This document shows positions 55,255 to 64,000 of a stretch of DNA of 64,000 nt, in pieces (the first letter of the stretch is position 1; each line of letters begins with the position of its first letter). The stretch spans positions 1-64,000 of the forward strand of contig JABJKT010000137.1 in NCBI GenBank assembly GCA_018660225.1. The letters run 5' to 3'. The stretch is from Kordiimonadaceae bacterium (lineage in GTDB: Bacteria; Pseudomonadota; Alphaproteobacteria; Sphingomonadales; Emcibacteraceae). Position numbers and translations under genes: made by a program. The notes under the pieces are model-generated. The model made no database searches. It saw nothing but the letters and a program-made list of their open reading frames with translations, and was not told the DNA's origin.

Positions 55255-55719
55255 ATGGTGTTGAAACATAAGCATGATCATGACGCGTGTATCGAAACAG
55301 CTCTCGAAGCGGCGCAAAAAATTTGTGAAGAACGTGAAACAAGGTTTACACCGCTAAGGCGCAGGGTACTTGAACTCGTCTGGAGTAAGCATGAGCCGAT
55401 AACGGCTTATGAAGTTCTGGATTTGCTCAGTGAAGGACAAAAAAGAGTTGCTCCACCGACTGTATATCGCGCACTAGACTTTCTTATTGAAGAAGGTTTT
55501 GTTCACAGAATCGAATCTTTAAATGCATTTGTTGGCTGCAGTGATCCTGCCCATAAGCATCAGGGCCATTTCATGATTTGCACAAAATGCAGCAACGTAA
55601 CAGAAATGAACGAACGCTCCCTTCATGATGTGATTGAAGCAGCGGCGAAAGCAAATGGTTATAGTTACGAAAATTCCATTCTCGAAATTGCTGGAATCTG
55701 CGAAAACTGCAGGAACTAA
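55255..55719 (+). CDS. zur: Fur-family zinc uptake regulator
   Basis: A 154-residue metalloregulator that should repress zinc uptake genes when zinc is sufficient. It has the Fur winged helix (RFTPLRRRVLELVWSKHEPITAYE, and PPTVYRALDFLIEEG as recognition helix region) and a C-terminal domain with HQGHFMICTKCSNVTE and the final CENC, a Zur-like four-cysteine structural zinc site. The assignment to Zur rather than Fur or PerR rests mainly on the znuC and znuB genes that follow after 5 bp. Confidence 0.9.
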   Translation: MVLKHKHDHDACIETALEAAQKICEERETRFTPLRRRVLELVWSKHEPITAYEVLDLLSEGQKRVAPPTVYRALDFLIEEGFVHRIESLNAFVGCSDPAHKHQGHFMICTKCSNVTEMNERSLHDVIEAAAKANGYSYENSILEIAGICENCRN

Positions 55720-55724
55720 GCGAG

Positions 55725-56492
55725 ATGAGCGACGGTCCTAATCAACTACTCAGGTTAGATAATGTATGTAAAAGCTATCACAAGAACCTTGTGCTGGAAA
55801 ATATTTCCTTTTGCGTAAATAGTGGTGAAACCGTTACGCTTATTGGCCCTAATGGCGCCGGTAAAAGCACCCTGATGAAAATATCACTTGGTATACTTGA
55901 GGTCAGTTCAGGTGAAGTTCACCGTTCAAAATCAATATCAGTTGGTTATATGCCGCAAAAAGTTATGATCGATGAGGTGTTGCCGCTTAGCGTACGTGAT
56001 TTTCTCTATCTTAGGCCTGGAATAAATTATGATGATGTGGAAGAGGCGCTTGAGACCGTTCGGCTTTCTCATTTAGCAATGCAGCCTGTTCAAAGCGCAT
56101 CAGGCGGTGAGATGCAGCGGATATTGCTGGCGCGGGCGCTGCTTGGTAAACCGGATTTACTCGTGCTTGATGAACCAGTGCAAGGCATTGATATTATGGG
56201 CCAGCAAGAAATATATGGCTTGATCGCCAAAGTTCGTGATGAAACGGGCTGCGGGGTATTGATGATATCCCATGATCTGCATCTTGTTATGGCCTCAACC
56301 GATCAGGTGCTTTGTCTGAACCGCCATATTTGCTGTAGCGGAACGCCGGAATTTGTACAGGACAATCCTGAATATCACGCCATGATGGGTAGACCTATGG
56401 AGGGTGTTGCTATTTATACCCATCATCATGATGCCGAGCATGAGCATAAACATCACGGTCATGAGATAGAGGATCATCACCATCATGATTGA
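55725..56492 (+). CDS. znuC: Zinc ABC transporter ATP-binding protein
   Basis: A 255-residue ATPase of the manganese/zinc/iron chelate class. Walker A is GPNGAGKST near residue 44, the signature is ASGGEMQRILLARAL, Walker B is LLVLDEPVQGID and the H-loop MISHDLH. The last 25 or so residues form a histidine-rich tail (HHHDAEHEHKHHGH and a terminal HHHHD) that could buffer or sense zinc. It overlaps znuB by 8 bp. The binding protein gene znuA is not in this operon. Confidence 0.92.
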   Translation: MSDGPNQLLRLDNVCKSYHKNLVLENISFCVNSGETVTLIGPNGAGKSTLMKISLGILEVSSGEVHRSKSISVGYMPQKVMIDEVLPLSVRDFLYLRPGINYDDVEEALETVRLSHLAMQPVQSASGGEMQRILLARALLGKPDLLVLDEPVQGIDIMGQQEIYGLIAKVRDETGCGVLMISHDLHLVMASTDQVLCLNRHICCSGTPEFVQDNPEYHAMMGRPMEGVAIYTHHHDAEHEHKHHGHEIEDHHHHD

Positions 56493-57276
56493 TGAATTTA
56501 TCATAAATGCGTTAATCGCCGGAACTTTGGTGGCCGTTATTGCCGGCCCGCTTGGCTGCTTTATGGTATGGCGAAAAATGGCTTATTTCGGTGATACCGT
56601 ATCCCATTCTGCACTTATGGGGGTCGCGCTTGGCATTGCATTTGATAGCGAAAATCCGCTTATTATGATTGCCACTTGTTCCTGTGTAGCATTATTTTTG
56701 TTATTTCTTCAGCGGGATAGGCGTTTTTCTTCTGATACGCTGCTTGGTATTCTTGCCCATAGTGCGTTATCCATCGGTATGATTATTATATCGATGATGG
56801 ATCATTTCCGTACTGATATGATGTATTATCTGGTTGGGGATATTTTAGCCATTGGCATGGGGGATATTTATACCATTGCCGGGGTGGTGATCATTTCTGC
56901 CATTTGTCTGTTTATGATCTGGCGTCCTTTGCTATCGCTTACTGTACATGAAGACCTAGCGCGAATTGAAGGCATAAATGTCAACGGGATAAAAATCGCC
57001 TATATGCTGCTTATCGCTTTTCTGGTTGCGGTCGCGCTTAAGGTTATTGGTGTGCTGCTTATTACAGCGCTTATGATCATTCCTGCCGCCGCGGCGCGAA
57101 CTATATCAAACACACCGCTGCAAATGATTATTTATTCATCATGCGGCGGGATAATTTCAGTTTTTGCAGGAATTTTCGCATCAAGCCAATGGGACGTTCC
57201 AGCCGGCCCGTCTATAGTGTTAAGCGCAACGGTGCTCTTTTTATGCGGACGTTTTTTTGTGGCTCACCGGGCCTGA
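56485..57276 (+). CDS. znuB: Zinc ABC transporter permease
   Basis: A 263-residue membrane permease of the ABC-3 family with about eight helices. Typical segments are GPLGCFMVWRKMAYFGDTVSHSALMGVALG near residue 22 (cited by position) and VALKVIGVLLITALMIIPAAAAR near 190. It forms the channel for zinc with ZnuC. Its start lies inside the histidine codons at the znuC end. It converges with metC, with only 2 bp between the stops. Confidence 0.93.
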   Translation: MIDEFIINALIAGTLVAVIAGPLGCFMVWRKMAYFGDTVSHSALMGVALGIAFDSENPLIMIATCSCVALFLLFLQRDRRFSSDTLLGILAHSALSIGMIIISMMDHFRTDMMYYLVGDILAIGMGDIYTIAGVVIISAICLFMIWRPLLSLTVHEDLARIEGINVNGIKIAYMLLIAFLVAVALKVIGVLLITALMIIPAAAARTISNTPLQMIIYSSCGGIISVFAGIFASSQWDVPAGPSIVLSATVLFLCGRFFVAHRA

Positions 57277-57278
57277 TT

Positions 57279-58451
57279 TTAGAGCGCTTTATTGAAATGC
57301 TCAAAGCCCTGTGTAAGATCATCAATAAGATCATCCGCATCTTCCAGGCCAACATGCAACCTAATTAAAAGCCCGTAATCATCCCAGTTTGGCATATCAC
57401 GTTCTTTTTTAAGGTTATAAAAGCTCATGACAAGGCTTTCAAAGCCACCCCAGCTAAAGCCCATTTTAAAAAGTTTCAAATTATCAAGAAGGGCGGTTAA
57501 AGCTTCTTCATTTCCCGCTTTTAAAGTGAATGAAAATAGACCGTTAGAGCCGTTAAAATCACGCTTCCAAATTTCGTGGCCGGGACAATCTGGGAAGGCC
57601 GGATGAAGGATTAGGTCAACTTCGTCGCGCGCCTTAAGCCAGTTTGCTATTTTAAGCGCGCTCTGTTCGTGTTGTTTGATCCGTGGCTTGATGGTGCGAA
57701 TGCCGCGCATGGCAAGATTTATATCGTCCGGTGCCGCCGTATAGCCCATGAAAAAGCTATTGTCATATAATTTGGACCAATATTTTTTTGATGCGGTTAT
57801 AGTGCCAAGCATCGCATCCGAATGACCGACAATATATTTTGTTGCTGCCTGTATGGAAATATCAACACCGTGGGCATAGGGATCAAAATTAATCAGATTG
57901 CCGTAAGTGTTATCTAGCATCAGGATAATATCATTAGCGCGCGCCACTTTTGATATGGCGGGGATATCCTGAATATCCATTGTCACCGAGCCAGGGCTTT
58001 CGGTAAAAATAACTTTTGTATTCTCTTGAAGTAATGTTCCAATGCCGCTGCCGATGAGTGGATCATAATAAGTAACCTCGATCCCCATTCTGGTCAGTAC
58101 TTTATTGCATAAAACACGGGTAGGGCCGTAGGCCGTATCAACCATCAAAAGATGATCGCCACTGCTGAGGAATGATAGCAGTGCTGCATTAATGGCGGCA
58201 AGGCCACTTGGATAAATAAGACAGTCATGACCGCCTTCAAGTTCCGTCATCGCTTCACGGAAAGCATAGTGGGTTGGGGTGCCGCGCCGTCCATAATACC
58301 AGATTTTATTTTTAAAGTTTTTAAGGGCGTATTTTAAATCGGCAACGCTGTCATGCAAAATGGTTGAGACGTGATAAACGGGCGGATTTACGGCCTGTCC
58401 GGTCCATTTTTTATCGCGTCCTGCATGAACTATTTTGGTATCTTTTTTCAT
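57279..58451 (-). CDS. metC: Cystathionine beta-lyase
   Basis: A 390-residue PLP enzyme of the Cys/Met metabolism family that splits cystathionine to homocysteine, pyruvate and ammonia. NPPVYHVSTILHDS near the N-terminus, YGRRGTPTHYAFREAMTELEGG and the PLP lysine Lys205 in AATKYIVGHSDAMLGT fit the MetC subgroup rather than MetB. ATG 58451 is chosen because a 17-codon-longer frame would overlap sseA; it begins 5 bp after the sseA stop. Together the two genes handle C-S chemistry of cysteine and methionine. Confidence 0.92.
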   Translation of the reverse strand: MKKDTKIVHAGRDKKWTGQAVNPPVYHVSTILHDSVADLKYALKNFKNKIWYYGRRGTPTHYAFREAMTELEGGHDCLIYPSGLAAINAALLSFLSSGDHLLMVDTAYGPTRVLCNKVLTRMGIEVTYYDPLIGSGIGTLLQENTKVIFTESPGSVTMDIQDIPAISKVARANDIILMLDNTYGNLINFDPYAHGVDISIQAATKYIVGHSDAMLGTITASKKYWSKLYDNSFFMGYTAAPDDINLAMRGIRTIKPRIKQHEQSALKIANWLKARDEVDLILHPAFPDCPGHEIWKRDFNGSNGLFSFTLKAGNEEALTALLDNLKLFKMGFSWGGFESLVMSFYNLKKERDMPNWDDYGLLIRLHVGLEDADDLIDDLTQGFEHFNKAL

Positions 58452-58456
58452 CAATT

Positions 58457-59302
58457 TTACTTTTCTATTGGTGTGTCGGGATGGGTTCCCCATTCTGACC
58501 ATGAACCGTCATAAAGTGCATTGTCTTTATGATCGATCAGGTGAAGGGCAAATAAAAGAACGCAGGCGGTTACACCGCTACCACAACTCGTGACGATTGG
58601 TCTTGAAAGATCAACGCCGTTATCTTCGAAGCATTCCTTAAGTTCATCAACGGGTAAATACGTGCGGTCATCTTCATCGAGTAGTTCTGTGAAGGGGACA
58701 TTGATACTTCCGGGAATTCTTCCTGATTTCGATTCTGGGCGTGGCTCAGGGGCTACGCCTAAGAAACGACCACGTGCTCTTGCGTCGACCACTTGTTCTG
58801 CTTTGCTTTCGATGTTGCAGGTAATTTGATCCCTACCGCGAATTTTGCTTTCATCCTTTTGGGCATTAAAGTGACTGCTGGGAAATGATTGAAGGGTTGT
58901 TTCCGTCGGATGATTTTCTGAATTCCATTTTTCCAAGCCACCGTTAAGGATAAAAACATTTTCATGGCCGAAGTTTTTAAACATAAACCAAGCGCGGGCC
59001 GCCGTGCTAAAATCACTGTTGTCATAAACGATTATATGGTCGCTATTACTAATGCCCATAGCACTAATGCGACTGGCCATTTTTTCATTGCTCGGCATCA
59101 TGTGGGGAAGGGGATTATCTAAATCGGCTATTTCATCAACATCAAAAAATAAAGCGCCCGGTATATGACTTTCTTCAAATTCTGCTTTTGCATTTCTGTC
59201 AGAATTCGGTAAATGCCATGAACTGTCCAAAACTCTAATATTTTGACCTTCCAGGTTTTTCGATAACCATTCAGTTGAAACGAGCGATGATATTTCCGGC
59301 AT
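58457..59302 (-). CDS. sseA: 3-mercaptopyruvate sulfurtransferase
   Basis: A 281-residue two-domain rhodanese-family enzyme that transfers sulfur from 3-mercaptopyruvate. The inactive N-terminal domain (about 1-135) has RVLDSSWHLPNSDRNA and the active C-terminal domain carries Cys240 in SCGSGVTACVLLFAL, the CG-S-G-V-T loop that separates mercaptopyruvate sulfurtransferases from thiosulfate ones (CRxGxR). It is the first gene of the sseA-metC pair and divergent from queF. Confidence 0.94.
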   Translation of the reverse strand: MPEISSLVSTEWLSKNLEGQNIRVLDSSWHLPNSDRNAKAEFEESHIPGALFFDVDEIADLDNPLPHMMPSNEKMASRISAMGISNSDHIIVYDNSDFSTAARAWFMFKNFGHENVFILNGGLEKWNSENHPTETTLQSFPSSHFNAQKDESKIRGRDQITCNIESKAEQVVDARARGRFLGVAPEPRPESKSGRIPGSINVPFTELLDEDDRTYLPVDELKECFEDNGVDLSRPIVTSCGSGVTACVLLFALHLIDHKDNALYDGSWSEWGTHPDTPIEK

Positions 59303-59455
59303 TTTTTATTTCCTGTAATTACGTTGGTTTAAGATATGTTTTATCAGTGTTTACGTCAACAATTGGCTTGATGGATTTTAACTTTTCCATATCAATGATG
59401 ACATTTGGACTAAATTGGATTATAGAATGGGAAAATATCAATACAGGACGAAAAA

Positions 59456-59920
59456 ATGACAAATGAAATTTATGAAGGTTTATCGCAACTTGGTGGCGCA
59501 AACGTGCAGGCAAATAGCCCCGAAGAAGCGGTGCTTGAAAAGGTGCCAAACCCAAGACCAAATTCTGATTATTTTGTGCGCTTTACCTGTCCTGAGTTTA
59601 CATCGCTTTGCCCAGTAACGGGCCAACCTGATTTTGCTCATATGGTTATTGATTATGTTCCGGGCGAGCATTTAGTTGAAAGTAAATCCTTGAAGCTTTA
59701 TATGCATTCTTTTCGCAATCACGCGGGCTTTCATGAAGATTGCACCGTTGGTATTGCGGAACGCCTCGTCAAGGAATTAAATCCTAAATGGCTTCGTATT
59801 GGTGGATACTGGTATCCTCGCGGCGGCATTCCAATTGATGTGTATTATCAAACGGGCGAACCACCGATAGATGTGTGGGTGCCTGATCAGGGTGTTCCGA
59901 CGTATCGCGGTCGCGGATAG
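59456..59920 (+). CDS. queF: NADPH-dependent preQ0 reductase
   Basis: A 154-residue type I QueF that reduces the nitrile of 7-cyano-7-deazaguanine to preQ1 for queuosine in tRNA. The thioimide-forming Cys52 and Asp59 are in [14 protein letters not shown], the QueF motif is [15 protein letters not shown], and GFHEDC supplies substrate contacts. The size is that of the short unimodular form. ATG 59456 follows AGGACGAAAAA. No preQ1 riboswitch was recognised in the 150-bp upstream gap. A bidirectional terminator follows. Confidence 0.96.
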   Translation: MTNEIYEGLSQLGGANVQANSPEEAVLEKVPNPRPNSDYFVRFTCPEFTSLCPVTGQPDFAHMVIDYVPGEHLVESKSLKLYMHSFRNHAGFHEDCTVGIAERLVKELNPKWLRIGGYWYPRGGIPIDVYYQTGEPPIDVWVPDQGVPTYRGRG

Positions 59921-59924
59921 ATAC

Positions 59925-59951
59925 AAAAAAGGAGGCTTTCGCCTCCTTTTT
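59925..59951. terminator. Bidirectional intrinsic terminator between queF and dctM
   Basis: AAAAAA is followed by stem GGAGGC, loop TTTC, stem GCCTCC and TTTTT. The stem is perfect and GC-rich, with an A-run on one side and a T-run on the other, so it can end transcription of queF on the plus strand and of the TRAP operon on the minus strand. Confidence 0.93.
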
Positions 59952-59968
59952 CTTTATTTATGTTTTTC

Positions 59969-61615
59969 TTAACTACCGAATATGATGCTCGGTAACCAAG
60001 TGACCAATCCTTCGAAGTTATAAAGGATGACCAGTGCTATGACCTGTATGACAATATACGGCAGCACCCCTTTATAAATATCCGTCGTTTTAACCAAATC
60101 TTCCGGTGCAACACCACGAAGATAGAAGAGTGCATAGCCAAATGGTGGTGTCAGGAATGATGTCTGCAGGTTCATCGCCATCATAATACCAAGCCAAATC
60201 GGGTTAATATCCATCATGAAGAGCACCGGTGCGACAATCGGCACCACAACGAATACGATCTGAATGAAATCAAGGAAGAAACCAAGGGCAAACATAACGA
60301 GCATTACTACCAAGAAAGCTCCAAGTCGTCCGCCAGGTAAGTTTGTCAGAAACTCAGTAATATAAAAATCACCATTAAATCCAAGAAAGATCAAAGTGAA
60401 AAGAGCGGCTCCAACCATGATGATAAAGATCATTGAGCTGATTTTTGCAGTCATCTGCATCACTTCGTGGATTACATTATTTCGGTAAACGCGCATAAAG
60501 CTATCTGCGATTCCCCAAAACATAGCAATCAGAAGCGGAATAGAAAGGCCAAACGCTATATAATCCATAAATGCGATTTCTTCGCGACCCATACGAAGGT
60601 CAAATACACCACCTAAGAATAGTAGAAGCACTATGGATGTTCCTGCAACAATAACCGGCATTGGTTTTGATTTATCGTTTTTATATCCAGACATCAATAT
60701 CGCACCAACCGCCCCTAAAGCAGCTGCTTCAGTTGGCGTCGCAATGCCGCCAAGGATCGAGCCAAGAACAGCCACCACCAAGATAATTGGCGGAAGGAAT
60801 GCGGCAAGTACAGGCTTAAGATCAATTTTTTCTTTAGTGTCCATTACCGGAGGGCATGAGGCAGGGAAGAAGGTAGCGACTAAAATTTGGTATAAAATGT
60901 ATAAAAGCACAAGACCAAGTCCCGGGATCAAGGCGCCTGCAAATAAGTCGCCCACTGATAGAGGCGTAGGTGAAAAATTACCCATCGCCAGTTGCGATGC
61001 CTGCCAGGCCGATGATAGCTGGTCACCAAGAAGCACAAGCACAATCGAAGGGGGGATAATCTGACCAAGCGTTCCCGCGGCGGCAATACCGCCCGTCGCT
61101 ACAGCAGGGCTATAACCACGTTCAAGCATTGTCGGTAGGGCCATTAGACCCATAATCACCACTGTCGCACCCACGATACCCGTGCTGGCCGCAAGAAGCG
61201 CGCCGACGATGGTAACAGAGATGCCAAGGCCACCTTTCATGCGGCCCATTAATTTACCCATACTATCAAGCAGGTCTTCTGCGATTTGCGAGCGTTCTAA
61301 CATCACGCCCATAAACACAAATAGCGGGACGGCCATCATCACCACATTTGTCATGGTGCCGTATATTCTTTGCGGAACACCGCCTAGGAATGAAAAATCA
61401 AAGATTCCCATTGAAAACCCAAGACCGGCAAACATAAGAGAGACGCCGGGAAGGGTGAAAGCAACAGGGTAACCGACAAGCAAAGAGCCACAGGCTACAA
61501 CAAACATGACAGTGCAAAGAAGCGCATCTAATGGCATACCAGTAAATTCGCTTATCATTATTCCAAAGATAACAAAATCAATCTGAAATCCGAACCAAGA
61601 TAAATCTAAAATCAT
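59969..61615 (-). CDS. dctM: TRAP transporter large permease
   Basis: A 548-residue inner-membrane permease, longer than typical DctM (about 430) because of inserted hydrophobic segments between about residues 270 and 400. The DctM signature appears as VPLFVFMGVMLERSQIAEDLLDSMG, GIVGATVVIMGLMALPTML and AAGTLGQIIPPSIVLVLLGDQ, and the C-terminal FLDFIQIVFVVVPIVAPVLF. Such long forms go with TakP-type, Tat-secreted binding proteins. The ATG overlaps the dctQ stop by 1 bp (TAATG). Confidence 0.92.
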   Translation of the reverse strand: MILDLSWFGFQIDFVIFGIMISEFTGMPLDALLCTVMFVVACGSLLVGYPVAFTLPGVSLMFAGLGFSMGIFDFSFLGGVPQRIYGTMTNVVMMAVPLFVFMGVMLERSQIAEDLLDSMGKLMGRMKGGLGISVTIVGALLAASTGIVGATVVIMGLMALPTMLERGYSPAVATGGIAAAGTLGQIIPPSIVLVLLGDQLSSAWQASQLAMGNFSPTPLSVGDLFAGALIPGLGLVLLYILYQILVATFFPASCPPVMDTKEKIDLKPVLAAFLPPIILVVAVLGSILGGIATPTEAAALGAVGAILMSGYKNDKSKPMPVIVAGTSIVLLLFLGGVFDLRMGREEIAFMDYIAFGLSIPLLIAMFWGIADSFMRVYRNNVIHEVMQMTAKISSMIFIIMVGAALFTLIFLGFNGDFYITEFLTNLPGGRLGAFLVVMLVMFALGFFLDFIQIVFVVVPIVAPVLFMMDINPIWLGIMMAMNLQTSFLTPPFGYALFYLRGVAPEDLVKTTDIYKGVLPYIVIQVIALVILYNFEGLVTWLPSIIFGS

Positions 61616-62157
61616 TAGACGCCCTCCCCAAGTGGTTCTTCTACGAGGTGTTCATGTCCCATTATAACAAGAAGGGAATGAAGCGAAATAGAAACACCCT
61701 GAAGAAAAGTACTGGCGACAAATAGCAAAATCATAGACTTTAATACATAGACAATATGAAGCCCGCTGGTTTCAATTGATCCCTCTAATATCTGCCATGA
61801 TTGTCCAACGAACGGCAGTGCGTATACCCCAATACAAATAAGCACGGGGAATAAAATAATGAGAGAGCCAATTAGATTAATGTAGGCTTTACCCTTTTCA
61901 TTCATTTTGCTGTAGAAAATATCCACGCGTACATGGCCGTTATGAAGAAGAGTATAGCCAGCCGCTCCTAGAAATACGAGCGAATGCATATACGTCAAGC
62001 TTTCCTGCACAGCGATAATACCTTCACTATAAAGATAATTGATCATCACGATGGTAAACTGTACGAGTACCAGCGTTAATGTTGCCCAAGAGGTGATCTT
62101 ACCGATCATCTCATTTACGGCATCCATGCCGCGGGCTAATTTTGCAATTCCATCCAT
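61615..62157 (-). CDS. dctQ: TRAP transporter small permease
   Basis: A 180-residue membrane protein with four helices that supports the large TRAP permease. GRAxVRVDIFY-type signature appears as HNGHVRVDIFYSKMNEKGKAYINL near residue 95 (cited by position). It lies between the binding protein gene (55 bp upstream) and dctM (1-bp overlap). Confidence 0.9.
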   Translation of the reverse strand: MDGIAKLARGMDAVNEMIGKITSWATLTLVLVQFTIVMINYLYSEGIIAVQESLTYMHSLVFLGAAGYTLLHNGHVRVDIFYSKMNEKGKAYINLIGSLIILFPVLICIGVYALPFVGQSWQILEGSIETSGLHIVYVLKSMILLFVASTFLQGVSISLHSLLVIMGHEHLVEEPLGEGV

Positions 62158-62212
62158 AAAATTGATTGTTCCCGGTTGTTAGTCCCTAATTATTATTTGC
62201 ATGGTCAAACTA

Positions 62213-63373
62213 TTATAGTGCTTGGCCAAATTTATCTGACAAACGACGTGATGCCAAATACGGTTCCTCGGCAATGCCACCCCATTCTTTAGCAATAGCA
62301 AGTGTTTCCATGTAGCTGTTGTAAATTCTGACTGATATGTCATCGGTTTTATCAATATCAGCAGCTACATCAGCGGCTGTATCGGCAAGGGCCTTCATTA
62401 CCTCAGGCGGAAATTGGCGTATTTTAACGCCATGCTCTGTGATTAACGTGCGAAGCGCACCAGCATTGCGGGCATTAAATTCTGCTAATGAGCGTGCATA
62501 ATGCTTCTCAGCAAGTGCCTCGATAATCACTCGCTCTGAATCGCTTAATGAATTCCATACATCAAGGTTCCAACCAGCACAAACAGATGCGCTTGGCTCA
62601 TGATAAGCAGATGTGTAGTAGTATTCTGCGGCCTGATGAAAACCAAGCGTCAGGTCATTCCATGGGCCGATCCATTCAGTAGCATCAATATTACCCTGAG
62701 AAAGCGATAGGAAAATTTCACCACTAGGAAGTGTTACAGGCGTTCCGCCCATGCGCTTAATAATCTCACCGCCAAGGCCGGGGATACGCATTTTAAGACC
62801 TTGGAAGTCTTCAACACTATTAATTTCTTTATTAAACCAACCAGCCATTTGAGGACCAGTAGCATTCGCGAGCATAGGTTTCACGTTGAAGCGAGCAGCA
62901 AGCTCGTCCCAAAGTTCTTGCCCGCCACCATACTGAAGCCACTGTGTCATTTCAGTAGCCGTTAGACCAAATGGTACCGCACCGAAAAAGTTAAACATTA
63001 GATGTTTACCTTGCCAGTAATAATCTGGACCGTGGTAAATGTCTGCGTTGCCTTGTGATACGGCGTCAAATGCTTGAAGCGCTGGAACAAGTTCTTCCGC
63101 GGCATAAACACGAATTTTGATACGGCCGTTTGTTGCTTTTTCAATATCTTCTGCAAATTCAACAGCCCTTGTACCCAAACCAGGGAAGTTTTTACCCCAG
63201 GTTGTCACCATTTTAAGTTCAAGTGTGGGCTGTGTTTGAGTAGCACCAGCCGCACCCTGTACAGTGCCTGATTTTGGGTCTACGGGGCTTGGGCTACACG
63301 CTGCTACTGCGCCAGCAGCGATTGTACTTGCGCCAACGGTAGCAGATTTTTTAAGAAAAGAACGACGTTTCAT
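62213..63373 (-). CDS. dctP: TRAP transporter substrate-binding protein, TakP-like, Tat signal
   Basis: A 386-residue binding protein. The N-terminus MKRRSFLKKS is a twin-arginine motif, and the following VAAC places a possible lipidated cysteine at residue 26. The mature part matches TakP, the alpha-keto-acid-binding protein of Rhodobacter: TTWGKNFPGLGTRAVEFAED, YHGPDYYWQGKHLMFNFFGAVPFG, and EWIGPWNDLTLGFHQAAEYYY. By this resemblance the ligand is likely a 2-oxo acid such as pyruvate, or lactate, probably with a bound cation. It is the first gene of the dctPQM operon. Confidence 0.9.
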   Translation of the reverse strand: MKRRSFLKKSATVGASTIAAGAVAACSPSPVDPKSGTVQGAAGATQTQPTLELKMVTTWGKNFPGLGTRAVEFAEDIEKATNGRIKIRVYAAEELVPALQAFDAVSQGNADIYHGPDYYWQGKHLMFNFFGAVPFGLTATEMTQWLQYGGGQELWDELAARFNVKPMLANATGPQMAGWFNKEINSVEDFQGLKMRIPGLGGEIIKRMGGTPVTLPSGEIFLSLSQGNIDATEWIGPWNDLTLGFHQAAEYYYTSAYHEPSASVCAGWNLDVWNSLSDSERVIIEALAEKHYARSLAEFNARNAGALRTLITEHGVKIRQFPPEVMKALADTAADVAADIDKTDDISVRIYNSYMETLAIAKEWGGIAEEPYLASRRLSDKFGQAL

Positions 63374-63481
63374 GAGTAAACCTTAATTTTGTTTTCGTGA
63401 TTAATTTATGGTTATAATATATCAGTTACTTATAAACAGGCAATTCAGAAATTTCAATGCTTACTGTGGCGTTAGGTCAAT

Positions 63482-64000
63482 TTATTTATTTAATTTCCAG
63501 CCTGTTGAGGTTAGTAGTTCCAGCGGTCTAAAGTTCATTTTATAGCTCATTTTAGGACTGCCTTTTACAAGGTATCCTAAGTAAACATGATCTAAACCTC
63601 TGGATTCAGCTATGTTTATATGATTTAGAACGATATATACCCCAAAACTGCGCTTGTTAATTTCACCCGATATATCAAAAAAACTATAGACCATAGAAAG
63701 ACTATCGCTCAATTGGTCACTAAGTGCAGCGCCGATAAGCTCGCCACTATTAAGCCTATATTCAATTATCACTGTGCTAATTGGGCTACATTCAACCATA
63801 TCTTTATATTCTTCAAATGATATGCCGGCCATGCCGCCTTCAGTATGTCTAGATTTGATATATTTTTTTAAAAGCTCATATTGTTCACCAGTTGCAATAT
63901 TTGGTTTTATTTCAATAATGATATCTTTGTTTTTATTAAGGATACGTTTTTGACTTTTTGACGGGTTAAAAAGCACCACCGGTACGCGGGCTGATTTACA
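63482..64000 (-). CDS. bpt: Aspartate/glutamate leucyltransferase (5' partial)
   Basis: The minus-strand frame is open to the right window edge, so the N-terminal part is outside and 172 codons remain. It is the C-terminal part of an ATE1/Bpt-type aminoacyl-tRNA-protein transferase, which adds leucine to N-terminal Asp or Glu and marks proteins for ClpAP. The first visible residues CKSARVPV followed by FNPSKSQKRIL match the family's CRACxPVR...F.PS.SQ.R core, and LDHVYLGYLVKGSPKMSYKMNFRPLE ends the domain (cited by position near the C-terminus). Bpt rather than eukaryal-type Ate1 is inferred from the bacterial context. Confidence 0.9.
   Translation of the reverse strand, partial: CKSARVPVVLFNPSKSQKRILNKNKDIIIEIKPNIATGEQYELLKKYIKSRHTEGGMAGISFEEYKDMVECSPISTVIIEYRLNSGELIGAALSDQLSDSLSMVYSFFDISGEINKRSFGVYIVLNHINIAESRGLDHVYLGYLVKGSPKMSYKMNFRPLELLTSTGWKLNK

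Noticed and set aside
59303-59455. preQ1 riboswitch upstream of queF
   Set aside because: No hairpin plus A-rich tail of the preQ1-I or -II type was recognisable in the gap.
60633-61064. 143-codon open frame antisense to dctM
   Set aside because: It mirrors membrane-helix codons of dctM and has no homology-like pattern.

Overview
The window reads as a 64 kb stretch of chromosome from a marine-type alphaproteobacterium with AT-leaning DNA. The strongest taxonomic evidence is gene order. A block dgt-argS-SPOR-nagZ-M50-scpA-scpB-tatA-tatB-tatC-serS-pcm-LysM/M23 lipoprotein (about 5.3-16.8 kb) and a second block aminotransferase-hom-glpX-recJ (40.5-45.9 kb) are arrangements typical of Alphaproteobacteria. 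A Kordiimonadales/Emcibacter-like origin is only a guess. No phage, CRISPR array, plasmid origin or transposase gene was seen.

Layout. 0-4.6 kb: a sugar-phosphate isomerase-like fragment at the left edge, a cupin gene broken by an in-frame stop, a secreted sulfatase, a periplasmic lipoprotein-fold plus TPR protein, and xthA. 4.6-5.1 kb: erpA, separated from xthA by a 161-bp palindromic MITE-like element. 5.3-16.8 kb: the housekeeping block, all on the plus strand. 16.8-23.7 kb: a seven-gene minus-strand operon with an amidohydrolase, a polar-amino-acid-type ABC transporter and two creatinase/M24-fold paralogues that have lost metal ligands; this is the most unusual locus here. 23.9-35.5 kb: secreted peptide and phosphoester hydrolases (GGT, M17, PhoD, M14, serine hydrolase) around a two-gene saccharopine pathway. 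35.6-45.9 kb: threonine dehydratase, gamma carbonic anhydrase, rhodanese, two Na+-coupled amino-acid transporters, then aminotransferase-hom-glpX-recJ and tRNA-Glu. 46-55 kb: class V aminotransferase, secreted amidase, a TAXI-type TRAP transporter, a Tat-exported molybdenum hydroxylase (IorAB type) and hisI. 55-59.9 kb: zur-znuC-znuB, sseA-metC and queF. 59.9-63.4 kb: a TakP-like TRAP transporter. The right edge cuts a bpt-type aminoacyl-tRNA-protein transferase.

Functionally, the non-housekeeping part is dominated by amino-acid and peptide scavenging. Extracytoplasmic hydrolases release amino acids, Na+ symporters, ABC and TRAP systems import them, and dehydratase, saccharopine and aminotransferase enzymes feed central metabolism. 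No stretch above 300 bp lacks a gene. Start codons were adjusted from the longest reading frame where a ribosome binding site, signal peptide or neighbour supported a downstream start. All functional names rest on sequence recognition by eye, without database searches.
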